NCBI RefSeq assembly: GCF_011089875.1 | Contig: NZ_JAANAS010000083.1 | Location: 1 to 64,000, forward strand | Direction of reading: 5' to 3' | Origin: Psychroflexus maritimus | Lineage (GTDB): Bacteria > Bacteroidota > Bacteroidia > Flavobacteriales > Flavobacteriaceae | DNA: 64,000 nucleotides | Shown: one piece after another, positions 1-8,101 of the stretch | Numbering within the stretch: the first letter of the stretch is position 1 | Layout: each line of letters starts with the position of its first letter | Made by a program: the position numbers and the translations under genes | The notes under the pieces: model-generated | What the model saw: only the letters and a program-made list of their open reading frames with translations | Databases searched by the model: none | What the model was told of the DNA's origin: nothing

Positions 1-61
1 AGGGTGTAATTTGAACTCTGTCTAAAATTTATTAAATTAAACCTTTAAAATTTAGATAGAG

Positions 62-1327
62 ATGAAAAAAGTAGAACAATCCGAATTAGAACAAAAAATA
101 TTAGACCAATTTTTGTCAGGCAAAAATTTATTTGGAGAAGACGGAGCTTTGGCTCCCTTATTAAAAAATGTTTTAGACAAGGCTTTACAAGCCGAGATGG
201 AGAACCATTTGAATGAATCAGAGCGAAGCTCTGGCAACAAGCGCAACGGACTAAAAACTAAAACAGTAAAGAGTAGTTTGGGTAATTTTGAATTAGAAGT
301 ACCCCAAGATCGTAACAGTAACTTTGAACCTGAAATAGTGAAGAAACGTCAAACTGTTTTAGCTGATCAATTAGCCGATAAAATTATTGGTTTATATGGT
401 TTAGGTATGAGTTACAGAGACATCTCTTCTCACATTAAAGAGATGTATGATACAGAGGTATCGCATAGTGTTTTAAGTCAGATTACCGATAGAATAATAC
501 CTGAGATTAAACGATGGCAAAATCGTCCTTTAGAATCGATGTACTGCATTGTTTGGTTAGATGCAATGCACTACAAAGTAAAAGTGGATGGACTCATAAA
601 GAGCAAAGCTCTTTATAACGTGCTTGGAGTAAACAAAAATGGCTACAAAGAAGTTTTAGGTATTTATTTATCCGAGAGTGAAGGAGCTAACTTCTGGTTA
701 AGTGTTTTAACAGATTTAAATAATCGTGGATTACAGGATATTTTAATTGCTTGTACAGACAACCTAAAAGGCTTTAGTGAAGCTATTTTAAGTGTATTTC
801 CAAAGACTGAAATACAGAAACGTGTTATACATCAGATTAGAAATTCCCTAAAGTACATAGCCTCTAAAGACAAAAAAGACTTTATGAAAGACCTGAAAGA
901 GGTCTATAGAGCAGATACCAAGGATTTAGCAGAAGAAGCTTTAAAAGCACTCGAAGAGAAGTGGGTACAGAAATACCCTTTAGTGATAGAAAGCTGGAAA
1001 AACAACTGGGAAGAACTCAGTACCTATTTTCAATATACTAAGCCAATACGTAAGCTTATTTACACGACAAACACCGTAGAGGGTTATCATCGCCAAGTAA
1101 GAAAAGTAACAAAAACAAAAGATGCATTCCCAACTGATATGGCTCTTCTAAAGATAGTTTACTTAGCTACAATGAATATACAAAAAAAGTGGAAAGCACC
1201 ACTGCACAATTGGAGTTTGACGATTCAACAATTATATATTAAATTTGGCAACAGAATCCCATTGGATTTGGAACTTCGTTCTGGAGGGGCTAGCCCCTCC
1301 AGAACGAAAAAATCGGACAGAGTTTAA
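62..1327 (+). CDS. IS256-family (mutator-type) transposase
   Basis: This 421-residue protein catalyses cut- or copy-and-paste movement of the element that surrounds it. It has the IS256 layout: a helical N-terminal DNA-binding part, then an RNase H-like catalytic core. The visible acidic triad is D in VWLDAMHYK (about residue 167), D in ACTDNLKGF (about 234) and E in NTVEGYHRQ (about 340). The length fits the family (about 390-420). The last residues, RSGGASPSRTK, are encoded by a perfect 34-bp palindrome, and the stop codon lies inside the right terminal repeat, so the very C-terminus is element-end sequence read as protein. No frameshift is seen and the gene looks intact. Confidence 0.93.
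   Translation: MKKVEQSELEQKILDQFLSGKNLFGEDGALAPLLKNVLDKALQAEMENHLNESERSSGNKRNGLKTKTVKSSLGNFELEVPQDRNSNFEPEIVKKRQTVLADQLADKIIGLYGLGMSYRDISSHIKEMYDTEVSHSVLSQITDRIIPEIKRWQNRPLESMYCIVWLDAMHYKVKVDGLIKSKALYNVLGVNKNGYKEVLGIYLSESEGANFWLSVLTDLNNRGLQDILIACTDNLKGFSEAILSVFPKTEIQKRVIHQIRNSLKYIASKDKKDFMKDLKEVYRADTKDLAEEALKALEEKWVQKYPLVIESWKNNWEELSTYFQYTKPIRKLIYTTNTVEGYHRQVRKVTKTKDAFPTDMALLKIVYLATMNIQKKWKAPLHNWSLTIQQLYIKFGNRIPLDLELRSGGASPSRTKKSDRV
1275..1308. repeat. perfect 34-bp palindrome inside transposase 3' end
   Basis: Two 17-bp arms meet at a central GCTAGC with no loop. The palindrome lies in the last codons of the transposase and just inside the right terminal repeat. In RNA it would form a very stable hairpin, but no T-run follows on the plus strand, so it is at best a weak terminator. 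It may instead block read-through transcription into the transposase or mark the element end. Confidence 0.85.
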
Positions 1328-1340
1328 ATTACACTCCCCT

Positions 1341-1484
1341 ATAAAAATCAGAAAAGTATATAATCTAAAGCTTCCTGATAGTATTATCATATCTACAGCT
1401 TTATATTTAGATTTACCCATAATTACATCCGATGTTGAATTCAAAAAAGTAAATGAACTTTCTTTGATTCATTACGAAAATTAA
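1341..1484 (+). pseudogene. PIN-domain (VapC-like) toxin, C-terminal fragment
   Basis: The reading frame just beyond the insertion sequence encodes about 46 residues containing LPDSIIISTALYLDLPIITS followed by DVEFKKV. This matches the C-terminal half of PIN-domain ribonucleases of VapC type: the D-x-x-I-x-x-T helix, the buried strand with I-I-T and the D-x-x-F that follows. The N-terminal half, with the first catalytic acids, is missing because the insertion sequence sits there. The matching antitoxin would lie left of the window. The fragment has no start codon and is not expected to be functional. Confidence 0.7.
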
Positions 1485-1634
1485 TCCCACCCTACTACAA
1501 AAAAGAAGATTTCCCTGATTTGGAGTATCTTTGGGGGGAAGAGGAGTAGGCATTAAAAACATACTTTTATTCCATACTACGCTGCACCTTCCTATTAGCA
1601 ATAAAAGCATCAATAACGGAGAAGATATGATTTG

Positions 1635-1964
1635 TTATTCAGGTACAAATTCCAACAATTCTTTGAGTTCTTTGTTTGTTAGGCTGTCTTTATCAGATTT
1701 GTCGTAAATGGTGAGCAAATACACGGTAGTATCAGCTATAACGATATTGGTAATCACCCTTGCGTCGCCACTTTTACCTTTGCCTTTAGAAGCAATAGCC
1801 AGTCGTATTTTGTAGCAGTTTTTATCAAGATCAGTTCCTTGTTAAGGATTTTCTTTTAGGCTGTTAATTAGCTGTATATATTCCGTTTTAAGCGATGGAT
1901 ATTTTTTAGCTAATTTCTTTAAGTTTTTTTCAAACTTAGGAATACTTTTAACACTATAATTCAT
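1635..1964 (-). pseudogene. RelE/ParE-superfamily toxin with premature stop
   Basis: Read on the minus strand from the ATG at 1964, the frame gives 109 codons resembling RelE-type toxins: a helical N-terminus (PKFEKNLKKLAKKYPSL), then YKIRLAIASKGKGKSGDARV and TVYLLTIYDKSDKDSL. Codon 41 is TAA (1842-1844), where family members usually read ENP-(T/L)-QG. The frame is open on both sides of it, so one base change explains the loss. The gene overlaps the end of its antitoxin remnant by 11 nt, the typical antitoxin-toxin layout. A suppressed or re-initiated product cannot be excluded but is unlikely. Confidence 0.75.
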
Positions 1965-2184
1965 TGATTAAATCTTCAGCATTACGAGCTTCTAACTTAC
2001 CTTCTCGCACCAATTTTAACTCTTCAACAGCATCCTTAATATCTTCTATCAAATCAGCTTTTGCATTAGAGATTTGAGTTGCTTTTTTTACAAAAGAAAA
2101 GTTTTTTAGCACTTCCAAAAAGAAAGATGCTTTATTGTCTTGTATTTCTAGTAATAGTTTGATTTTACACGTGTAAATTATGTT
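1954..2184 (-). pseudogene. antitoxin remnant of RelE-type pair
   Basis: An open frame of 77 codons ends in VREGKLEARNAEDLINEL, a common C-terminus of small Bacteroidota antitoxins that pair with RelE-like toxins. Its stop overlaps the start of the toxin gene. No ATG, GTG or TTG is found in frame at the 5' end before the upstream stop (2185-2187), so the N-terminal part with its DNA-binding segment seems lost or frameshifted. Together with the toxin's internal stop this marks a dead toxin-antitoxin locus. Confidence 0.6.
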
Positions 2185-2187
2185 TTA

Positions 2188-2544
2188 GTATTGTAGAGTT
2201 TTATCTCTTTCAGATTTTTCAAGTTGATTGTCCTTTTTTCTGTTATTTAGTACATGGTTTACTACGGTCAATTTCTTTACCCTGATAATCTGTTGTAAAT
2301 CATTACTTTTTTACCTTCAGCAAAGTTACAAAATTAATATAAACCGCGATTACCTGCCTTCCTTCTTTCGCCTTGGTGAGGCAGGTTCACAGTTTATTAA
2401 TATTTTTTTTTTTTTGGCGGTTAACTTCCTAATAATAAAATCATATTTTGTTATTATTCGAGAATCCCCTGTTCTGTAATTTAATTCATTGAAATCAATT
2501 AAAACAGAAACGGAACCCGTTTTAGAAAAACTTAAATTTGAGTA
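2188..2544. other. AT-rich intergenic stretch, no gene seen
   Basis: No reading frame here looks like a protein. The only local structure is a short inverted repeat with arms acctgcct and aggcaggt near 2352-2387 and a long T-run near 2401-2415. It lies between the decayed toxin-antitoxin locus and the tRNA-Gln terminator and is probably leftover accessory DNA. Confidence 0.4.
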
Positions 2545-2583
2545 AATAAAAAAAATCGAACTCTAATTAAGAATTCGATTTTA
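2545..2583 (-). terminator. intrinsic terminator of tRNA-Gln
   Basis: On the minus strand, nine base pairs (AAAATCGAA with TTCGATTTT) enclose a 12-nt loop and are followed by a run of eight T. The hairpin lies a few bases downstream of the tRNA-Gln 3' end. Confidence 0.8.
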
Positions 2584-2590
2584 AATTATG

Positions 2591-2663
2591 TTGGCCTACT
2601 AGGGCTCGAACCTAGACTCTTCTGGACCAAAACCAGACGTGTTGCCAGTTACACCATAGGCCA
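2591..2663 (-). tRNA. tRNA-Gln (anticodon TTG)
   Basis: On the minus strand the sequence folds as a standard tRNA: acceptor TGGCCTA with TAGGCCA, an anticodon stem TCTGG/CCAGA with loop TTTTGGT, and T-arm GGTTCGAGCC. The anticodon TTG reads glutamine CAA codons (and CAG by wobble). The 3' CCA is not encoded (ACA follows), so it must be added by the nucleotidyltransferase. A promoter and a terminator frame it as a single-gene unit. Confidence 0.95.
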
Positions 2664-2680
2664 ATTGCTGTTTGCGGGTG

Positions 2681-2711
2681 CAAATATAAAATATAAAAAT
2701 AGATTAGCAAA
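2681..2711 (-). promoter_or_regulatory. promoter of tRNA-Gln (TTTG-N19-TATATTTG)
   Basis: On the minus strand TTTG (2708-2711) is followed after 19 nt by TATATTTG (2681-2688), which matches the Bacteroidota housekeeping sigma consensus TTTG/TAnnTTTG. The -7 box runs into the palindrome TTTGC-ACCC-GCAAA (2671-2684), also found at the two other tRNA genes of the window. Confidence 0.8.
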
Positions 2712-2868
2712 AAAATAATTCGTTTTTATAAAAAATATTTTAAGTATTAATCGGTTAGCTATAAATCAATAAAAAAACCAACTTTTATGCTTTATTTCAA
2801 AAAAATAGGAACCCCTCAATACAATATTTATCCCTATTTTCGCTTTTTATATAATAAAACTAAATCAA

Positions 2869-5800
2869 ATGCCTCAACTTACTTTTAGGACTTGGAATAA
2901 ACTATTAGGATGCTTTGCTTTTTTGGTGGCTTTAGTCACTTATTGGTCAACCGTTGAACCAACTGCTAGTTTCTGGGATGCGGGTGAATATATTTCAACC
3001 GCTGCCAAACTTCAAGTAGGCCACCCGCCTGGTGCGCCTTTATACCAAATCTTTGGTGCTGCTTTTTCTACTTTTGCTTTTGAAGCTTCTCAAGTAGCAC
3101 TTATGGTCAATCTAATGTCGGTTTTTTCTAGTGCTTTCGCAATTTTATTCCTGTTTTGGTCAATAACTCTACTCTTCAGAAAATTTATTCCCAATTTAGA
3201 TGAAGCAGAAACGAGCACTAAAATAGCCGTTTTATCTAGTAGTTTAATTGGTGCGCTTACGTTTACCTTTACCGATAGCTTTTGGTTTTCTGCAGTGGAA
3301 GCAGAGGTTTACGCCATGGCCGCCTGCATTATGGCCGCTATGTTTTACCTAGCTCTATTGTGGGAAAGAGACATGCATAAACCTAGAGGTCATCGTTGGG
3401 TGGTGCTTATTGCTTTTTTAGTAGGTCTTTCATTTGGGGTTCATTTTATGGGACTTCTTACCATACCCGCTATTGGGTTTTTATATTATTTCAAAAACAC
3501 CAAAAAAGTAACTATCAAAAACTTCATTATAGCTAATTTTATTGTGGTTGGAGTGTTGATGTTTATTTTCAAATTACTGCTTCCTTACACCATGACCTTT
3601 TTTGCTGAAATGGAATTGTTTTTTGTGAACACTTTGCGACTTCCATTTAATTCAGGAACTATTACCGCAGGACTATTACTTATCGGCCTTTTTGCTTACT
3701 TACTTTATTATACTAGACAAAAAAAGTACTTTCAACTGAATACTTTAGTTTTAAGTATATTATTTATTTTGATAGGATTTTCAAGTTGGATTATGCTTCC
3801 TATTCGAGCCAATGCAGGTACCGTAATCAATGAAAACGACCCCAATAATGCACGCGAATTACTGGCTTATTATAATCGTGAACAGTATCCGGAAACTAAA
3901 CTTTTTTACGGCCCTCAGTTTACCGATATGTTTGCTGGTTTAGACGCTGTTAATCCCTTTAAAGACGATAAGCCAAAATACGAAAAAGACGAAGCAAATA
4001 ATAAGTACATCATTGTTAACGATTATAAAAATGCAAAACAAAACTCTGATGCAGCCCATAATACCATTCTACCACGAATGTGGTCTAATGAACATGCACA
4101 CAATTATTTGATGTACACCGGCCCATTAGAGGTAAAGCCATTACCCGAATATGCTGATAATCCTGAAATACTTGGTATGTTGAATGATTTAGAGCAACGA
4201 CTAAGACAAGGAGCAGTAGATTACCAAGAATATATTGGTTACTTGAAAGAACTTTCTCCCTATGTTGAAGTTAAAAAACCAGGTTATGCTTCTAACCTTA
4301 ATTACCTCTTGGATTTTCAAATTGGTTATATGTATTGGCGCTATTTCTTCTGGAATTATATAGGAAAACAAGATGATATTCAAGGAAAGAAAAACGACTT
4401 ACATGGTAATTGGATTTCTGGGATTGACTTTATTGATGAAATGCGTTTGGGTAACCAAAGTGAGTTAACTTCAGATGCTAAAAATAACCCAGGAAGAAAT
4501 ACCTATTACTTTTTACCTTTTATTCTAGGACTACTTGGTTTGTTATTTCATATTCAAAAAGATAAATCTACTTTTTGGGTGCTAACTGTATTTTTCTTAT
4601 TCACAGGAATTGCGCTGAAAATTTACTTAAATGAACGTCCTTTTGAGCCGCGTGAACGCGATTACGCCCTGGTGGGTTCATTTTATGTGTTCGCCATGTG
4701 GATCGGTTTTGGCGTTTATGCACTTTTTGATACTTTAAAAAAGTACGTTACACCAAAAATTGTTGCCCCGGCTGTAGGGGCCTTGTGTTTGTTTGCTGTT
4801 CCTATTTTGATGGCGACAGAAAATTGGGATGATCACGATCGCTCTGGAAGAACATCGGCTTTGGCTATGGCAAAAAAATACCTCGATTCGGTTGATGAAG
4901 ACGCTATTGTTTTTACCATTGGCGATAATGATACTTTTGCCCTCTGGTATGCTCAAGAAATTGAAGGCTACCGAACCGATGTGAGAATTATTAATACCAG
5001 TCTTTTTGCAACCGATTGGTATATTGATCAAATGCGCAGAAAAGCTTATGAAAGCGATCCGGTTAAAACAACTTTGGAACATCCTCAATATGCTTATGGT
5101 ACCAATGACTTTGTTTGGTATCAAGAGGATCCACGAATTAAGGACACCATGGATATCAAGCAATGGATGAAATACATTAAAAGCGATAACCAAACAACGA
5201 AAGCAGAGTTGCAAAGCGGACAGGTGATTAATACCTTTCCCGCTAAAACACTTCGAATTCCTGTTGATCAAGAACAAGTTTTAAAATCAGGAATTGTAAA
5301 AGAAGAGGATGCTGATTTAATTGAAGATGAACTTTTCCTAACTATAGGCAGCTCAATTGTAGGTAAAAATAGATTGATGATGTTAGATTTATTAGCCAAT
5401 AATAATTGGGAACGTCCAATTTATTTTACGGGTGGAAGTTTTGGTGATGAGGATTACCTATGGCTGAAAGATTATCTGCAAATGGATGGTGTAGTTTATC
5501 AGTTAGTGCCTATAAAAACACCAATTAACCCAAGAATTCCTTTTGATATGGGAAGGGTTGATGCAGATAAGAATTTTGAGATTATGACGAACTGGTGGTG
5601 GGGAAGTAGTGGTAATCCAGATGTATATCACGATCCAGAAACACGTAAAAACTCAATCACTTACCGAAGTAATATGGGAAGGCTTTTAGAAGCCTTGCTT
5701 CAAGAAGAGGACAAAAAAAGAGCTAAAGTGATTATAGATTTGGCGGTTGAAAAAATGCCAGTCAACTCCTTTGGCTATTATACCTTAGTAGAACCATTTA

Positions 5801-6195
5801 TTTCTGGTTATTACGAAGTTGAAGAAAAAGAAAAAGCGCGTGAACTTTGGCAAGAAGTAGTTGCTAAATACCAAGAAAAATTAACTTTTTTTGCTAGTTT
5901 AGACCGCCAAAGACAAAATCAATATGGCGAGGATTTAGTAACTGAAATTGAACGTTATAGAGGATTTGTGGATATTTTGATTATTTATGATGATGAAGAA
6001 TATGCCAAAAAAGAAGCCGAAGTATTTAATTCGTATGTTTCTTTATTTGACCACTTTGCAGAATCTGATGATGATTTAGACGAAAGTTTGCTGGAAGAAA
6101 TCATGGAGGAAGATATTGATGATTCTCTTGAGGATGCAAAAATACCTTCTGAAGCTGACTTTGAGTTAAATAATCAGGAATTAGAGTTAAAGTAA
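2869..6195 (+). CDS. DUF2723 family membrane protein (GT-C-like, putative O-mannosyltransferase type)
   Basis: This is a 1108-residue integral membrane protein. The N-terminal half carries many hydrophobic segments in GT-C glycosyltransferase style. The first periplasmic loop holds FWDAGEY with D37 and E40, the position of the catalytic acid in GT-C enzymes. A large soluble C-terminal part follows from about residue 620, and the tail (about 1075-1108) is very acidic. DUF2723 is widespread in Bacteroidota, and the human relative TMEM260 transfers mannose to proteins, so a role in protein or envelope glycosylation is inferred. The stop is 2 nt before the deacetylase gene, suggesting co-transcription. 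The substrate is unknown. Confidence 0.8.
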   Translation: MPQLTFRTWNKLLGCFAFLVALVTYWSTVEPTASFWDAGEYISTAAKLQVGHPPGAPLYQIFGAAFSTFAFEASQVALMVNLMSVFSSAFAILFLFWSITLLFRKFIPNLDEAETSTKIAVLSSSLIGALTFTFTDSFWFSAVEAEVYAMAACIMAAMFYLALLWERDMHKPRGHRWVVLIAFLVGLSFGVHFMGLLTIPAIGFLYYFKNTKKVTIKNFIIANFIVVGVLMFIFKLLLPYTMTFFAEMELFFVNTLRLPFNSGTITAGLLLIGLFAYLLYYTRQKKYFQLNTLVLSILFILIGFSSWIMLPIRANAGTVINENDPNNARELLAYYNREQYPETKLFYGPQFTDMFAGLDAVNPFKDDKPKYEKDEANNKYIIVNDYKNAKQNSDAAHNTILPRMWSNEHAHNYLMYTGPLEVKPLPEYADNPEILGMLNDLEQRLRQGAVDYQEYIGYLKELSPYVEVKKPGYASNLNYLLDFQIGYMYWRYFFWNYIGKQDDIQGKKNDLHGNWISGIDFIDEMRLGNQSELTSDAKNNPGRNTYYFLPFILGLLGLLFHIQKDKSTFWVLTVFFLFTGIALKIYLNERPFEPRERDYALVGSFYVFAMWIGFGVYALFDTLKKYVTPKIVAPAVGALCLFAVPILMATENWDDHDRSGRTSALAMAKKYLDSVDEDAIVFTIGDNDTFALWYAQEIEGYRTDVRIINTSLFATDWYIDQMRRKAYESDPVKTTLEHPQYAYGTNDFVWYQEDPRIKDTMDIKQWMKYIKSDNQTTKAELQSGQVINTFPAKTLRIPVDQEQVLKSGIVKEEDADLIEDELFLTIGSSIVGKNRLMMLDLLANNNWERPIYFTGGSFGDEDYLWLKDYLQMDGVVYQLVPIKTPINPRIPFDMGRVDADKNFEIMTNWWWGSSGNPDVYHDPETRKNSITYRSNMGRLLEALLQEEDKKRAKVIIDLAVEKMPVNSFGYYTLVEPFISGYYEVEEKEKARELWQEVVAKYQEKLTFFASLDRQRQNQYGEDLVTEIERYRGFVDILIIYDDEEYAKKEAEVFNSYVSLFDHFAESDDDLDESLLEEIMEEDIDDSLEDAKIPSEADFELNNQELELK

Positions 6196-6197
6196 GT

Positions 6198-6836
6198 ATG
6201 CCTAACATAATTCCAATTAAATCGCCTGCTTGGTGGAAAAAGCTTATGCCTAAAAGGAGGTGGAACTTTTCAGATACTGAGCAAAGTATCTACTTAACTT
6301 TTGATGACGGTCCTATTCCTGAAGTCACCCCTTGGGTCCTTGATTGCTTAAAAGAATATCAGGCCAAAGCTACGTTCTTTTGCATTGGAAATAATATAGA
6401 AAAGCATCCTGAATTATTTAGTCGCATTATTGAAGAGGGGCACTCGGTAGGAAACCATACACAAAACCACCTCAATGCTTGGAAAACAAAAACTGAATTA
6501 TACTTGACCAACATTCAATATGCGCAAGAAACTTTTTATCATCATAAATCCTTTACTAAATTATTTAGACCTCCTTACGGAAGATTGAAGAGAAAACAAG
6601 AGGAGGTTTTGTTGGCTAAAGGTTTTGATATTATTATGTGGAGTGTATTAAGTAAAGATTACAATCAGAAAGTGACTCCCGAACAGTGTCTTAAAAACAT
6701 AGTAGAAAACCTTGTTTCTGGAGATATTGTAGTTATGCACGACAGTAAAAAAGCCCAAAAAAACCTCATGTATAGTTTGCCAAAAATGCTTGAACATTTT
6801 AGCAAAGAAGGCTATGTTTTTAAGAAAATTAGTTAA
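6198..6836 (+). CDS. polysaccharide deacetylase family protein (NodB/CE4)
   Basis: The 212-residue protein removes N-acetyl groups from a glycan, probably peptidoglycan or another envelope polysaccharide; the actual substrate is not shown. The carbohydrate-esterase 4 motifs are all visible: TFDDGP at 34-39 (catalytic base and metal Asp), GHSVGNHTQNH around 81-91 (metal histidines), RPPYG at 124-128 and, near the C-terminus, GDIVVMHDS with the last motif histidine. No clear signal peptide is seen, so location is uncertain. It sits 2 nt after the DUF2723 gene, which suggests a shared role in surface glycans. Confidence 0.88.
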   Translation: MPNIIPIKSPAWWKKLMPKRRWNFSDTEQSIYLTFDDGPIPEVTPWVLDCLKEYQAKATFFCIGNNIEKHPELFSRIIEEGHSVGNHTQNHLNAWKTKTELYLTNIQYAQETFYHHKSFTKLFRPPYGRLKRKQEEVLLAKGFDIIMWSVLSKDYNQKVTPEQCLKNIVENLVSGDIVVMHDSKKAQKNLMYSLPKMLEHFSKEGYVFKKIS

Positions 6837-6838
6837 AA

Positions 6839-7135
6839 TTATTGACTTTGTTCTAGATGTAGAATCAAATCATTAGCATTTAAAACCCCACTTTTACGCC
6901 ACACCATTTCGCCATTGACGTAGATGATATGCGTGGGAATAGTTTTGATACGTAAAGCCTCTGCCAAATCCTGATTTTTGTCTAAATCAATTTTAATCAC
7001 TTTAGCTTTATCTCCAATCGCAGCGGCTACATCTTTTAAGATAGGATGCATTCGCTTGGACTCGTCGTCCCATTCTGTGTAGAAATTTAACAAAACAGGA
7101 ATATTAATATCAATTAACTGGCCAAATTTTGACAT
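6839..7135 (-). CDS. thioredoxin-like protein lacking the CXXC motif
   Basis: This 98-residue single-domain thioredoxin fold has the core strand VLLNFYTEW, the cis-proline segment RIKTIPTHI and the final GVLNANDLILHLEQ helix. At the active site, where active thioredoxins have WCGPCK, it reads WDDESK (residues 22-27), so both redox cysteines are replaced and there is no cysteine in the protein. It cannot do dithiol chemistry; a chaperone or binding role is possible. The ATG at 7135 is preferred to the upstream TTG at 7141. It converges with the deacetylase gene, leaving only 2 nt between the stops. Confidence 0.82.
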   Translation of the reverse strand: MSKFGQLIDINIPVLLNFYTEWDDESKRMHPILKDVAAAIGDKAKVIKIDLDKNQDLAEALRIKTIPTHIIYVNGEMVWRKSGVLNANDLILHLEQSQ

Positions 7136-7208
7136 ATCCAAATATATTAGTTAGTTAAAGATAGTCAATTTTTGTTGCTTAGAATAGTTTTAATATAAAT
7201 TTAATGTC

Positions 7209-7481
7209 TAATAACCTGAGTTCGATCATAATCACAAAGTCAAAATCAATAAGGATATTCAGTTACAAGGCAATTTTTTGAAGGATAGCCTTAGCTATCG
7301 TGATAAAAATTAACGCAGTAAATGGATGTTCTTATTGAACGAAATAGAGTAATCAGTTTTAAACAGCAATCTACGTTACTTTTTTACTCCGCAATATCCA
7401 GATATTTCGTCTTAAAAAAGTTTGTATCTTACTATTTAAAACAGTTTTGACAAAGTGAGAATAATCGAACTCAGGTTAATA
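7209..7481. mobile_element. MITE-like element with 5-bp target duplication
   Basis: The segment 7214-7476 (263 bp) begins ACCTGAGTTCGAT and ends with the inverse ATCGAACTCAGGT. The inverted similarity continues inward for about 30 bp (through the TTTGAC/GTCAAA part). It is flanked by the direct repeat TAATA at 7209-7213 and 7477-7481, as expected for a transposition product. No reading frame inside looks like a protein, so this would be a non-autonomous element. Its right end recurs at 47867-47903 with 3 differences in 37 bp. Confidence 0.7.
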
Positions 7482-7634
7482 CGCTTCGTGTCTTGAGTTT
7501 ACTCAAAAAAAAAATTTGACTTTTTATCCTTTATTTCGTAGCAAAAAATTAAGCTTTAGTCAGGATGGATGCTTGTTTGAAAAAAAATCTATCATTAAAT
7601 GAAGTTAATAGAAGTAGAAATGAATATACGAAGT

Positions 7635-7679
7635 TACCGATTTAGACAAGAAAGCAAATCTTACTCGCTTAAATCGGTA
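7635..7679. repeat. 10-bp inverted repeat (TACCGATTTA / TAAATCGGTA)
   Basis: Two perfect 10-bp arms lie 25 nt apart in the stretch between the MITE-like element and the DksA-like gene. There is no T-run on either side, so it is not a convincing terminator. The role is unknown. Confidence 0.5.
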
Positions 7680-7688
7680 TTTGATTAA

Positions 7689-7725
7689 AAGGTTATTTCT
7701 TAACTAGGTACTAGTTGCTAACCTT
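7689..7725 (-). terminator. possible terminator overlapping the DksA-like stop codon
   Basis: Nested arms AAGGTTA/TAACCTT and AACTAG/CTAGTT form a two-part hairpin that includes the stop codon at 7718-7720. The downstream minus-strand sequence is only weakly T-rich, so termination efficiency is doubtful. Confidence 0.4.
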
Positions 7726-8101
7726 GTTGGTTTTTAGCTTCAATACTTAGTGTTGCATGAGGAACTAGTTTTAATCGTTCTTTATTGATTAATTTTCCTG
7801 TAACTCTGCACACCCCGTAAGTTTTATTCTCTATTCTAATCAAGGCGTTTTTTAAGTCTCTAATAAACTTTCCTTGACGTATAGCTAAAGCAGAATTAGC
7901 TTCTTTACTTAAAGTGTTGCTGCCATCGTCAAAAGACTTAAACGTAGGTGCTGTGTCTTCTGTATCATTAGCACTCCCGTTTTTAAAAGCTTCTTGATAA
8001 AGGTTTAATTGCTTTTCAGCTTTTACAATTTTATCTTCGATGAGCGCTTTAAATTCAGCTAATTCTTCATCGCTATACCTAACTTTTGTAGTGGTGTTCA
8101 T
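7718..8101 (-). CDS. TraR/DksA-family protein
   Basis: The 127-residue protein has a helical N-terminal half (about 5-90) and the family C-terminal block YGVCRVTGKLINKERLKLVP (95-114). DksA-type proteins enter the RNA polymerase secondary channel and tune transcription, often with ppGpp. Classical DksA binds zinc through four cysteines, but here only C98 remains, so the zinc finger is absent; this is common in the flavobacterial branch of the family. The start codon overlaps the ileS stop by one nt (TAATG), so it is translated with the upstream synthetase gene. Confidence 0.85.
   Translation of the reverse strand: MNTTTKVRYSDEELAEFKALIEDKIVKAEKQLNLYQEAFKNGSANDTEDTAPTFKSFDDGSNTLSKEANSALAIRQGKFIRDLKNALIRIENKTYGVCRVTGKLINKERLKLVPHATLSIEAKNQQG

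Larger units (their letters stand above)
1..1338 (+). mobile_element. IS256-family insertion sequence
   Basis: The element is bounded by imperfect terminal inverted repeats. The left repeat lies at about 2-22 and the right one at 1316-1338, sharing GTGTAATTT(G/A)AACTCTGTC. It holds one transposase gene and is about 1.34 kb long, the usual size for the IS256 family. The left flank is outside the window, so an 8-9 bp target duplication cannot be checked. The right end abuts the 3' part of a PIN-domain toxin gene, so the insertion broke that gene. Confidence 0.9.

Noticed and set aside
2228-2479. 83-codon plus-strand open frame
   Set aside because: It is a low-complexity, phenylalanine-rich frame in AT-rich intergenic DNA, without a ribosome-binding context or family resemblance.
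4735-5277. 180-codon minus-strand frame inside the DUF2723 gene
   Set aside because: It is antisense to a well-supported long gene and has no family features.
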